Source of the DNA: Mollicutes bacterium
GTDB taxonomy: Bacteria > Bacillota_I > Bacilli_A > RF39 > UBA660
Direction: 5' to 3'
Assembly (NCBI GenBank): GCA_004552445.1
Contig: SFOJ01000033.1
Span: 1-16,323 of the forward strand
DNA: 16,323 nt
In this document: in pieces, positions 7,983 to 15,959 of the stretch
How positions within the stretch are numbered: position 1 is the first letter of the stretch
How the letters are laid out: each line of letters begins with the position of its first letter
Made by a program: the position numbers and the translations under genes
Notes under the pieces: generated by a model
What the model was told of the DNA's origin: nothing
Databases searched by the model: none
What the model saw: only the letters and a program-made list of their open reading frames with translations

Positions 7983-10900
7983 CTTCGTCACTTTCTTTTT
8001 CTATTTCAGCCATAGCATCTACAACTTCTTCAGTTTTATCATCAGTTAAGAACTTTTCTTCTAACACTTCAGCAGCATCATCATCTAAAAGTTCATTCTT
8101 TAATATAACTTCAATATTATTGTATTGTTTAGCACCTGTACCAGCAGGAATTAATTTACCAAGAATAACGTTTTCCTTAAGTCCATGTAACATATCCATC
8201 TTACCACGAGTAGCAGCATCAGTTAAGATTCTTGTTGTTTCTTGGAATGATGCAGCTGATAAGAATGAATCTGTTTCTAATGAAGCTTTAGTTATACCTA
8301 ACATAATTGGTTTTCCAGTAGCTGGAACTCCACCTGATAGGATAACTGGTTTATTGATTTCGGCAAATTCTCTTAGAGGAACTGTAAGTCCTTCAATTAA
8401 GTTTGTATCTCCTGGATCAACAACTTTAATCTTAGTAATCATTCTTCTAACAACAGTTTCAACATGTTTATCTGAAACATCAACACCTTGACTCTTATAA
8501 ACTTTTTGAATTTCTTTTAAGATGTAACCTTGTACAGTAGTTGGGTCAGTAACAGCAAGTAATTCTTTTGGAGAAATACTTCCTTCCGTTAATGGATCTC
8601 CTGCATTTACAACATCACCCTTTTCAACTCTAAGTTTAGCATTGTATTGAGTAACATGTTCACGAGTTTCAACATCATTAGTAATATATATTTTAAATCT
8701 ATTATTCTTATCATCGGTAATCTTAGTAATTTTACCATTGATTTCAGCAATAGTAGCTTTAGCTTTAGGAATACGTGCTTCGAAAAGTTCTTCAACTCTT
8801 GGAAGACCTTGAGTGATATCAGCAGCTGATGCAACACCACCTGTATGGAATGTACGCATTGTTAATTGAGTACCTGGCTCACCTATTGATTGAGCAGCCA
8901 TAATACCAGTAGCTTCACCAACTTCTACTAAGTTACCAGTAGCAAGGTTAAGACCATAACATTTTTGACATACACCATTAGCACACTTACAAGTAAGTAC
9001 ACTTCTAATTTCCATCTTAGTAATTCCAGCTTTATCAATCTTATCAGCAATCTTTTCAGTAATAAGTGCACCTTTATCAACTAATACTTCCTTAGTTTCA
9101 GGATTTAACACTTTTTGATTTGAGAAACGACCTGTTATTCTATCTTTAAAGCTTTCAATAACAGCTCCACTCTTTTCATCAGTAAATGCTTCAACTTCAA
9201 TACCTTGAATTGTTCCACAGTCTTCTTCACGTACAATTATATCTTGTACAACATCAACTAAACGTCTTGTTAGGTAACCTGCATCTGCAGTCTTAAGAGC
9301 TGTATCAGCAGTACCTTTTCTAGATCCATGTGTTGATAAGAAGAACTCTTGAACATCTAATCCTTCACGGAATGAAGCTAAGATTGGAATTTCTACTTGA
9401 CCACCATCTGGTTTAGCCATAATACCACGCATACCAGCAAGTTGTCCTAATTGGTTTGCAGAACCTCTGGCTCCAGAATTAATAATCATTGATAATGGAT
9501 TTTCTACATCTTGTTTTAGTAATTCACCTAATTTACCCTGAACATTGTTTGTAGCATCTGTCCATAATTTAATAACTTTATTATGTCTTTCTTCATCAGT
9601 TATAAGACCACGTTTAAATTGTTTATTGATTTTTTCAATAGTTGCATTTGTTTCAGCAATAATAGCTTCTTTTTCATGGTTAACTGGTATATCAGAAAGT
9701 GAAATTGTTATACCAGATTTAGTACTAAATTTAAATCCTAAATCTTTTAATTTATCTAAGAAAATTGATGTTTCTGTAGTTTTATATCTCTTAAATATTT
9801 GAGCAATTATTTTTCCTAAATCTTTTTTTATTAAAGCAGGTACTACAGGCATTTTAGCAACTTCTTCTGGTAGATTCTTACCCTTCTCAATAAAGAACTT
9901 ATCAGGAGTCATAACTTCGATATTTTCTTTACTTCCTTCATTAATATAAGGATAAGTATCTGGGAATATCTCATTGAATATTATTTTACCAGCAGTAGTT
10001 ACAATATATTTTTCTTTTTGTTCATCTGTCCAAACTTTATGTTTAAATTCTTTTGTTGGAATACATACTCTAGTATGAAGAGTAATATCACGTCTTTCAT
10101 AAGCCATTAATACTTCATTTGGATCTTTATAAGCTTTACCTTCATTAGGTTCACCAGCTAATTCTAATGTTAAATAGTAGTTACCAAGAACCATATCTTG
10201 AGATGGTGTAACGATTGGTTTTCCATCTTTAGGATCAAGAATGTTATTAGCACCTAACATTAATAATCTTGCTTCAGCTTGTGCTTCTTCGCTAATTGGA
10301 ATATGGATAGCCATTTGGTCACCATCGAAGTCAGCATTGAAACCACTACATACAAGTGGATGAAGTCTTAATGCTTTGCCACTAACAAGAACTGGTTCAA
10401 ATGCTTGAATAGAAAGTCTATGCAATGTTGGAGCACGGTTTAACAATACTGGATGCTCACGAATAACATCTTCTACTACATCCCATACTCTTTCATCTTG
10501 TACATCGATTATTTTCTTAGCAGCTTTAATATTATGAGCTATTCCTCTTTCAACTAATTGTTGCATAACATATGGTTTGAAAAGTTCAAGAGCCATATCT
10601 TTAGGTACACCACATTGATACATTTTAAGACTAGGTCCTACTACAATAACTGAACGACCACTATAGTCAACACGTTTTCCTAATAGGTTTTGTCTAAATC
10701 TACCTTGTTTACCTTTTAACATAGATGATAATGATTTAAGTGGTCTATTTCCAACACCAGAAACACTTCTACCACGTCTTCCATTATCAATTAAAGCATC
10801 TACTGCTTCTTGAAGCATACGTTTTTCATTTTGAACAATAATTGTTGGAGCTTCAAGTTCTAATAATTTTTTAAGACGATTATTTCTATTAATAATTCTT

Positions 10901-11676
10901 CTATATAAATCATTTAAATCTGAAGTAGCAAATCTTCCACCTGGAAGTTGAATCATAGGTCTTAGATCTGGTGGTATTACTGGAAGTACATCTAGTATCA
11001 TCCACTCAGGTCTTTGACCACTTTCAAGGAATGAATTTAAGCAGTCAAGTCTCTTAACTAATCTAATTTTCTTTTGTCCTTGAGCTTTTTCTACTTCTTT
11101 CTTTAATTCTTCTACTTCTTTTTCAAGATCAACTTCAGTAAGTAATTGTTTAATTGCTTCAGCACCCATACCTACTTTAAATTCATCACCATATTTTTCA
11201 TAATATGCTCTATATTCTTTATCAGATAATGTTTGCTTTTTAGCAAGAGGTGCAATTCCTGGATCAAGTACTATATAGCTAACAAAATATAATACTTCTT
11301 CAAGTTCACGAGGACTAATATCAAGTACAAGTCCCATTTTAGGAGGTACACCTTTTGCATACCAAATGTGGCTAACAGGACTAGCAAGTTCAATATGTCC
11401 CATTCTTTCTCTACGTACTTTTGCACGTGTTACTTCTACTCCACATCTATCACAAATAACATTTTTATATCTTAATCTTTTATATTTTTTACAACTACAC
11501 TCAAAGTCTTTTGTTGGACCAAATATCTTTTCGCAGAAAAGTCCATCTCTTTCAGGGTTTAAAGTTCTGTAGTTAATAGTTTCTGGTTTTTTAACTTCAC
11601 CATAAGACCATTCACGAATCTTTTCAGGAGAAGCTATACCAATACGAATTCCATCAAATTCATTAACTTCCATCAT
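7969..11676 (-). CDS. rpoC: DNA-directed RNA polymerase subunit beta'
   Basis: 1235 aa, intact and colinear with B. subtilis RpoC (1199 aa). It forms the active centre of RNA polymerase with RpoB. Visible parts in order: N-terminal zinc ribbon C60-x-C62...C75-x2-C78; lid/rudder region through RRGRSVSGVGNRPLKSL; catalytic NADFDGDQ at 447-454 with Mg-binding D449, D451 and D453; bridge helix around 775-810 (STHGSRKGTADTALKTADAG); second zinc site C820, C896, C903, C906; trigger loop about 925-960 (QSIGEPGTQLTMRTFHTGG); and a conserved C-terminal ATGKPIMLGITKASLETDSF. It ends with an acidic tail of about 40 residues. ATG 11676 overlaps the rpoB stop by one base (TAATG) behind GGGGTG; a second ATG follows at once (11673). 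No indel is seen in it, unlike rpoB and ffh on either side. Confidence 0.98.
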   Translation of the reverse strand: MMEVNEFDGIRIGIASPEKIREWSYGEVKKPETINYRTLNPERDGLFCEKIFGPTKDFECSCKKYKRLRYKNVICDRCGVEVTRAKVRRERMGHIELASPVSHIWYAKGVPPKMGLVLDISPRELEEVLYFVSYIVLDPGIAPLAKKQTLSDKEYRAYYEKYGDEFKVGMGAEAIKQLLTEVDLEKEVEELKKEVEKAQGQKKIRLVKRLDCLNSFLESGQRPEWMILDVLPVIPPDLRPMIQLPGGRFATSDLNDLYRRIINRNNRLKKLLELEAPTIIVQNEKRMLQEAVDALIDNGRRGRSVSGVGNRPLKSLSSMLKGKQGRFRQNLLGKRVDYSGRSVIVVGPSLKMYQCGVPKDMALELFKPYVMQQLVERGIAHNIKAAKKIIDVQDERVWDVVEDVIREHPVLLNRAPTLHRLSIQAFEPVLVSGKALRLHPLVCSGFNADFDGDQMAIHIPISEEAQAEARLLMLGANNILDPKDGKPIVTPSQDMVLGNYYLTLELAGEPNEGKAYKDPNEVLMAYERRDITLHTRVCIPTKEFKHKVWTDEQKEKYIVTTAGKIIFNEIFPDTYPYINEGSKENIEVMTPDKFFIEKGKNLPEEVAKMPVVPALIKKDLGKIIAQIFKRYKTTETSIFLDKLKDLGFKFSTKSGITISLSDIPVNHEKEAIIAETNATIEKINKQFKRGLITDEERHNKVIKLWTDATNNVQGKLGELLKQDVENPLSMIINSGARGSANQLGQLAGMRGIMAKPDGGQVEIPILASFREGLDVQEFFLSTHGSRKGTADTALKTADAGYLTRRLVDVVQDIIVREEDCGTIQGIEVEAFTDEKSGAVIESFKDRITGRFSNQKVLNPETKEVLVDKGALITEKIADKIDKAGITKMEIRSVLTCKCANGVCQKCYGLNLATGNLVEVGEATGIMAAQSIGEPGTQLTMRTFHTGGVASAADITQGLPRVEELFEARIPKAKATIAEINGKITKITDDKNNRFKIYITNDVETREHVTQYNAKLRVEKGDVVNAGDPLTEGSISPKELLAVTDPTTVQGYILKEIQKVYKSQGVDVSDKHVETVVRRMITKIKVVDPGDTNLIEGLTVPLREFAEINKPVILSGGVPATGKPIMLGITKASLETDSFLSAASFQETTRILTDAATRGKMDMLHGLKENVILGKLIPAGTGAKQYNNIEVILKNELLDDDAAEVLEEKFLTDDKTEEVVDAMAEIEKESDEEENA

Positions 11677-12038
11677 TATTCTTCACCCCTTTCATAAGCA
11701 TCATCTTGATAATCATCAAGACCATACTCTTCTTCATATTCAAGATCTTCATCAGTTGGTTCTAAATCTTCTAAGTCTTCATCATCCTCATCTTGAACAT
11801 CTTCATAATCAGACTCATCTATATTATCACTTTCAGTATCATCGACTTTACTAATTTCTTCAATTGATACTGGAGTATCTTCTTTATCTTCATCATCTTC
11901 AAGTTCTTTAACATCTTTTAGTGATCCATCTTTATTAACAATTTGAATATCTAAACCTAAAGCTTGGAATTCTTTAATTAATACTCTAAATGATTCTGGA
12001 ACACCTGGTGTTGGAATTGGTTTACCTTTAACAAGTAT
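11676..12038 (-). CDS. rpoB: RpoB segment 4 (C-terminal end)
   Basis: Begins at the second deletion junction with ILVKGKPIPTPGVPESFRVL and GLDIQIVNKDG, as in Bacillus RpoB, then a long acidic tail of Asp/Glu (about 75 residues) ending AYERGEE. Acidic RpoB tails occur in several Bacillota. It ends in TAATG overlap with rpoC. A TTG at 12047 could be taken as a start by a gene finder but has no support. Confidence 0.85.
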   Translation of the reverse strand: MLVKGKPIPTPGVPESFRVLIKEFQALGLDIQIVNKDGSLKDVKELEDDEDKEDTPVSIEEISKVDDTESDNIDESDYEDVQDEDDEDLEDLEPTDEDLEYEEEYGLDDYQDDAYERGEE

Positions 12039-12798
12039 AATGCCCAAACTTCCATCTCTCCAAATCTTTGACCACCAAATTGAGCTTTACCACCTAAAGG
12101 TTGTTGTGTAACCATACTATAAGGTCCTGTAGCACGAGCATGAATCTTATCATCAACCATGTGTACAAGTCTTATCATATACATGACACCAACAGATACT
12201 CTCTTATCAAATCTTTCACCTGTACGTCCATCATACAACCAAGTCTTATAATCAGGATCAAGTCCTGCTTCAGCTACTTCTTCTTGAATATCTTTTTCAG
12301 TAGCACTATCAAATATTGGTGTAGCATAATGAACACCTAATTTCTTACCAGCCATACCTAAATGTAATTCTAAAATTTGTCCTAAATTCATACGAGAAGG
12401 AACACCTAATGGGTTTAAAATTACATCTACTGGAGTACCATCTGGTAAATATGGCATATCTTCTGAAGGAAGAATTAATGAACAAACACCCTTATTTCCG
12501 TGACGTCCAGCCATCTTATCTCCAACTTGAATCTTTCTCTTCTTAACAATATATACACGAACTACTTTTGAGACTCCAGCAGGAAGCTCATCAGAGTTTT
12601 CTTTAGTAAATATTTGTACATCATGTACAATTCCTGAACATCCATGACTAACGCGAAGTGATGTATCACGAACTTCACGAGTCTTTTCACCAAAGATTGC
12701 ATGTAATAATTTTTCTTCACTTGATAATTCTTGCATTCCTTTAGGAGTAACCTTACCAACAAGAATATCATTTTCTTTTATTTCAGTACCAATTCTTC
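11978..12798 (-). CDS. rpoB: RpoB segment 3 (between lesions 2 and 3)
   Basis: Open frame beginning RIGTEIKENDILVGKVTPKG at the duplication; the first ATG in it is 12736 (MQELSSEEK), inside a conserved stretch. It carries GDKMAGRHGNKG with the conserved catalytic-site lysine region, MPYLPDGTPVDVILNPLGVP and TQQPLGGKAQFGGQRFGEME. It leaves frame after EVWAL and ends at an out-of-frame stop at 11978. Confidence 0.9.
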
Positions 12799-13281
12799 AG
12801 TACCAATTCTTACTATACCATTTTCATCTAAATTTTTACGAGCATCTTCACTAATATTTGGAATATCTCTTGTGAATTCTTCAGGTCCAAGTTTAGTATC
12901 ACGACACTCTATTTCTTTCATTTCAATGTGTATTGATGTAAGAACATCATCACGAACTATTCTTTCATTTAGAATAACTGCATCTTCATAGTTATAACCA
13001 TTATAAGTCATGAATGCTACAACTAAGTTTTTACCTAAAGCTATTTCTCCCTTATCAGTAGAAGGTCCATCAGCAATTATTTCACCTTTATGAACTTGTT
13101 CACCCTTCTTAACAATTGGTCTTTGATTATAACAAGTTTCATTATTACTTCTTTGATAACTAATTAATTCATAAGTACGCTTTTCTTCTAAACCTTTAAC
13201 TATGATTTTTTTAGCATCAACGTATTCAACTACACCATCAATATCACATACTACTGAGCAACCAGAATCACGTGCAAGTTT
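12778..13281 (-). CDS. rpoB: RpoB segment 2 (between lesions 1 and 2)
   Basis: Open frame from the first deletion junction: KLARDSGCSVVCDIDG..., NNETCYNQRPIVKKGEQ, DGPSTDKGEIALGKN, MTYNGYNYEDAVILNERIV, ARKNLDENGIVRIGTE, ending in the out-of-frame ELVLK caused by the duplication. The first ATG in it is at 13011 (MTYNGYNYED), which is not a natural start. Confidence 0.85.
   Translation of the reverse strand, partial: KLARDSGCSVVCDIDGVVEYVDAKKIIVKGLEEKRTYELISYQRSNNETCYNQRPIVKKGEQVHKGEIIADGPSTDKGEIALGKNLVVAFMTYNGYNYEDAVILNERIVRDDVLTSIHIEMKEIECRDTKLGPEEFTRDIPNISEDARKNLDENGIVRIGTEELVLK
12782..12811. repeat. 14-base tandem duplication within rpoB
   Basis: The unit TTCAGTACCAATTC (plus strand) occurs at 12782-12795 and again at 12796-12809; the 14-base period continues for two more bases to 12811. 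Deleting one unit restores the conserved RpoB frame exactly across the site. Confidence 0.97.
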
Positions 13282-15179
13282 GCACCCATTAGTGTACGGT
13301 TAGCATCATCATGTTCCATAAATGGAATCATACTTGTTGTAACTGATACTATTTGTGATGGTGAAACATCAATATAATCTACCTTCTCACGAGGAACAAT
13401 CATATTATCTTTATTATATCTAACTGGAACTGTTTTTGAACTTATATATCCTTCATCATCTACATCAACTGTAGCTTGACTGATATAATAATCTTCTTCT
13501 TCATCAGCAGTCATATATACTATTTCATCAGTTATTTTATTATCAACAACTTTTCTATATGGAGTCATTATAAATCCATATTCATTAATTCTAGCATAAC
13601 TAGCAAGTGATGTAATAAGTCCAATATTTTGACCTTCTGGAGTCTCGATAGGACAAATTCTACCATAGTGAGATGGATTAACATCACGAACTTCCATACC
13701 AGCTCTATCTCTTGATAAACCACCTGGACCTAAAGCACTAAGCCTACGTTTATCATTTAATTCTGATAATGGATTTATTTGATCCATGAATTTTGATAAT
13801 TGACTGCTACCAAAGAATTCTTTTAAAGAAGCAGTAACTGGTCTAATATTAATTAATGATTTTGGAGTAACAGCATCAATCTCTTGAGTAGACATCTTAT
13901 CTCTAATTTGTCTTTCCATACGTGCAATACCAATTCTAAATTGATTTTGAATTAATTCTCCAACTTGTCTTACACGTCTATTTCCTAAGTGATCAATTTC
14001 ATCATATTTACCAATACCATATAATAAACAAATATAATATGATAGAGATGCATAAACATCAGATATTGTTAATCTCTTAGTATCAATAGTTTGATCATTA
14101 CCTATAATCTTAATAACTTTTTCATCTTCATCATTAGAATATACAAGTACTTCTTGAATTTTATTGTATGTATCTAATTCTTCATTAATAGTAACCTCTT
14201 TTACTCCATATCCATTTTCAAAATATGGTTTAATAGTTTCAAGAATTTCTTTAGTAATTACTGTTCCTTTTTTAACAATAACTTCACCATCAATTTCTAT
14301 ATCTTGAGCTATTTTAGAATTAAGAAGTCTATCTAATACATTAAGTTTTTTATTAAATTTATATCTACCAACTTTACCTAAATCATATCTAAATTTATCA
14401 AAAAATCTAACGATTAATTGATTTTTAGCTGAATCTAATGTTGCTGGTTCGCCTGGTCTTAATTTTTCATATATTTCAATTAATGCTTCATCAGTATTCT
14501 TAGTAGAATCTTTTTCTAAAGTATTAATTAAATATTCATCTTGACCAAATAATTCTAAGATTTCATCATCACTTGAAAGCCCTAAAGCTCTTAATAACGT
14601 AGTAACAGGAACTTTACGAGTTCTATCTATTCTTACATATAAAATTCCTCTAGCATCAAGCTCATATTCAAGCCAAGTACCTTTATTAGGTCTAACTTCA
14701 CTTGTAATAATATTTCTACCACTCTTATCTACTTCATTTTTGTAATAACAAGATGGTCCCATAACAAGTTGTGAGTTAATAACTCTTTCTGCTCCATTAA
14801 TTATGAATGAACCAGTATCAGTCATTAAAGGCATATCGCCTAGAAATACTTCTTGTTCCTTAACTTCACCAGTTTCATTAATAAACAATCTAGCTTTTAC
14901 TTTTAAAGGTGCAGAATATGTAACTTTTCTTTCACGACTTTCTTTTACAGAATATTTAGGCTCATCAAAATAATAATCACCAAATTCTAGTGATAATGAA
15001 CCTGAAAAACTTTCAACAGGAAAAATATCTTCGAATACTTCCTTAATTCCTTCCTTTAAAAATAAGTCAAATGAACTTTTCTGAATTTCTAATAAATTAG
15101 AAAGTTCTAGCGTACTACGCTTTGTTGAGAAACTTCTTCTTTCTCTATGGTCACCAAATTTTACTGTTTTGTATGCCAC
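13251..15179 (-). CDS. rpoB: RpoB segment 1 (N-terminal half, through the rifampicin pocket)
   Basis: 642 codons, the last eight (LHVILVAQ) out of frame. It contains the N-terminal protrusion and lobe domains and the fork/rifampicin region SSQLSKFMDQINPLSELNDK, followed by RRLSALGPGGL and RAGMEVRDV...SHYGRICPIETPEG. The residue equal to E. coli H526 is Asp here (D476, codon 13754-13752). Most of the segment agrees closely with Bacillus RpoB, including DIDHLGNRRVRQVGELIQNQ. It breaks at MGAN. Confidence 0.93.
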   Translation of the reverse strand: MAYKTVKFGDHRERRSFSTKRSTLELSNLLEIQKSSFDLFLKEGIKEVFEDIFPVESFSGSLSLEFGDYYFDEPKYSVKESRERKVTYSAPLKVKARLFINETGEVKEQEVFLGDMPLMTDTGSFIINGAERVINSQLVMGPSCYYKNEVDKSGRNIITSEVRPNKGTWLEYELDARGILYVRIDRTRKVPVTTLLRALGLSSDDEILELFGQDEYLINTLEKDSTKNTDEALIEIYEKLRPGEPATLDSAKNQLIVRFFDKFRYDLGKVGRYKFNKKLNVLDRLLNSKIAQDIEIDGEVIVKKGTVITKEILETIKPYFENGYGVKEVTINEELDTYNKIQEVLVYSNDEDEKVIKIIGNDQTIDTKRLTISDVYASLSYYICLLYGIGKYDEIDHLGNRRVRQVGELIQNQFRIGIARMERQIRDKMSTQEIDAVTPKSLINIRPVTASLKEFFGSSQLSKFMDQINPLSELNDKRRLSALGPGGLSRDRAGMEVRDVNPSHYGRICPIETPEGQNIGLITSLASYARINEYGFIMTPYRKVVDNKITDEIVYMTADEEEDYYISQATVDVDDEGYISSKTVPVRYNKDNMIVPREKVDYIDVSPSQIVSVTTSMIPFMEHDDANRTLMGANLHVILVAQ

Positions 15180-15250
15180 TTTTTCACCCCAATCCTAAAT
15201 TTTTAAAGAACACAAATTTTAAAAATAAAACAAATGTACTGCAATATAAA

Positions 15251-15280
15251 ATTTTACCACACTCTATTTCAACAAGTCAA
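15251..15280 (-). promoter_or_regulatory. promoter of rpoBC
   Basis: On the minus strand TTGACT (15280-15275), 18 bases, then TAAAAT (15256-15251) preceded by TGG, an extended -10. It predicts a leader of about 65 bases before the GTG at 15179. The leader is AT-rich with only weak self-complementarity. A perfect 16-base palindrome lies just upstream of the -35 box. Confidence 0.6.
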
Positions 15281-15282
15281 TT

Positions 15283-15298
15283 ATTTTTTATAAAAAAT
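15283..15298. repeat. 16-base perfect palindrome upstream of the rpoBC promoter
   Basis: ATTTTTTATAAAAAAT reads the same on both strands. It sits between a TTGACA (15303-15298, minus) and the TTGACT -35 box (15280-15275). It could be an operator, an UP-element-like A/T tract, or simply low-complexity DNA. It is not followed by a T-run on the minus strand that would make a clear terminator. Confidence 0.5.
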
Positions 15299-15314
15299 GT
15301 CAAGCAATTTTATA

Positions 15315-15902
15315 TTATTTTACCTTAAATATAAAGTATCCTTTATCTTTGTTAATTATTTCTACTTGTCTTTGCTCTTCAAGAATCTTCTTTATTGATA
15401 AAGCTCCTTGATCCTTACGAATTACAAAATATAAAATTCCATTATCTTCTAAATGATCAAAAGCTCCTTCTAATATTTCTAATAATTTAGTTTTACCTAC
15501 TCTAATTGGTGGATTAGTAATAATTACATTGTATTTATTTTTAATATTTGCATATGCATCACTTATAAATGCATTTCCATTAAACTTAGGATAACGTTTA
15601 ATATTTCTATTTGTTAGATGAATAGCTCTCTTATTAACATCAATCATATCTACATATGAATTTGTAAGAATACTTATTACTATTCCAATAAATCCATAAC
15701 CACAACCAACATCAAGAATATTAACATTAGTTATATTTTCTTTTAAATATGTTTCTAATAATAATTTACTTCCATAATCGACATTCTTTTTACTAAACAC
15801 ACCATTATCGCTATAAAACGTAAAAAAAGAAGAATCATATTTATAACTTAATTCTCTAATCTCACTCTTTAAGTTCATATCATTTTCAAAATAATGACTC
15901 AT
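15315..15902 (-). CDS. ybxB: class I SAM-dependent methyltransferase, YbxB/RsmC type
   Basis: 195 aa, the size of B. subtilis YbxB, which also lies between rplL and rpoB. SAM-binding motif I is ILDVGCGYGFIGIV (about residues 62-75), the acidic motif II is VDMIDVNKRA, and the catalytic motif IV is NPPIRVG (NPPxR, as in the RsmC family that methylates a guanine N2 in 16S rRNA). The N-terminal FFTFYSDNGVFSKKNVDYGS is the usual 'FxSxxGVFSxxxxDxGS' entry of the MTS domain. rRNA guanine methylation is inferred from the family; the substrate has not been shown for YbxB as far as I can tell. ATG 15902 has AAGGAG eight bases upstream. It lies after the rplL terminator with no clear promoter of its own, so it is probably expressed by read-through. 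Confidence 0.9.
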   Translation of the reverse strand: MSHYFENDMNLKSEIRELSYKYDSSFFTFYSDNGVFSKKNVDYGSKLLLETYLKENITNVNILDVGCGYGFIGIVISILTNSYVDMIDVNKRAIHLTNRNIKRYPKFNGNAFISDAYANIKNKYNVIITNPPIRVGKTKLLEILEGAFDHLEDNGILYFVIRKDQGALSIKKILEEQRQVEIINKDKGYFIFKVK

Positions 15903-15927
15903 ATAATTCTCCTTCTCTTATATACGC

Positions 15928-15949
15928 AAAAAAGCCTTTTAACAAGGCT
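15928..15949 (-). terminator. intrinsic terminator after rplL
   Basis: On the minus strand a 6-bp stem AGCCTT / AAGGCT (15949-15944 and 15938-15933) with loop GTTAA is followed by TTTTTT. It is placed 10 bases after the rplL stop and would set apart the abundant L12 message from the methyltransferase and polymerase genes, with some read-through likely. Confidence 0.75.
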
Positions 15950-15959
15950 CATAATTAAA

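Larger units (their letters stand above)
11676..15179 (-). pseudogene. rpoB: rpoB (RNA polymerase subunit beta), broken by two deletions and a 14-bp duplication
   Basis: Reading four frame segments in series gives a near-complete RpoB colinear with B. subtilis. Lesion 1 at about 13278: MGAN is followed directly by LARDSG, so about 23 residues (the MQRQAVPL...GTGxEY segment near the active centre) are missing, about 70 bases. Lesion 2 at 12782-12811: an exact 14-base tandem duplication that, when removed, restores RIGTEIKENDILVGKVTPKG. Lesion 3 at about 12038: EVWAL is followed by ILVKGKPIPTPGVPESF, lacking about 29 residues (the EAYGAAYTLQE... segment), roughly 88 bases. The start is GTG 15179 behind GGGGTGAAAAA. 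It overlaps rpoC by one base. An essential single-copy gene cannot be this damaged in a living cell without another copy, so an error in the sequence is the leading explanation. Confidence 0.92.

Noticed and set aside
8120..8491. Plus-strand open frames inside rpoC, and similar ones in rpoB, the VWA gene and the hexapeptide gene
   Set aside because: They are antisense to strongly conserved coding sequence, have no ribosome binding sites, and their products are Ser/Leu/Ile-rich as expected for shadows.
8607..8840. Minus-strand frame of 77 codons inside rpoC
   Set aside because: It overlaps rpoC in another frame at the trigger-loop region, with leucine-rich shadow composition and no support of its own.
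12036..12047. TTG 12047 as the start of a separate acidic protein after rpoB
   Set aside because: The frame begins with RpoB residues (PIPTPGVPESF) and is simply the C-terminus of RpoB after a deletion.
11676..15179. Programmed frameshifting or bypassing in rpoB to explain the four segments
   Set aside because: Conserved amino acids are actually absent at two of the three breaks, which recoding cannot restore, and the third is a tandem duplication. No slippery heptamer with a structure is present at the breaks.
15298..15303. TTGACA as the -35 box of rpoBC
   Set aside because: At 16-18 bases downstream there is only the second TTGACT and no -10 box; the TTGACT/TGG-TAAAAT pair is the better promoter.
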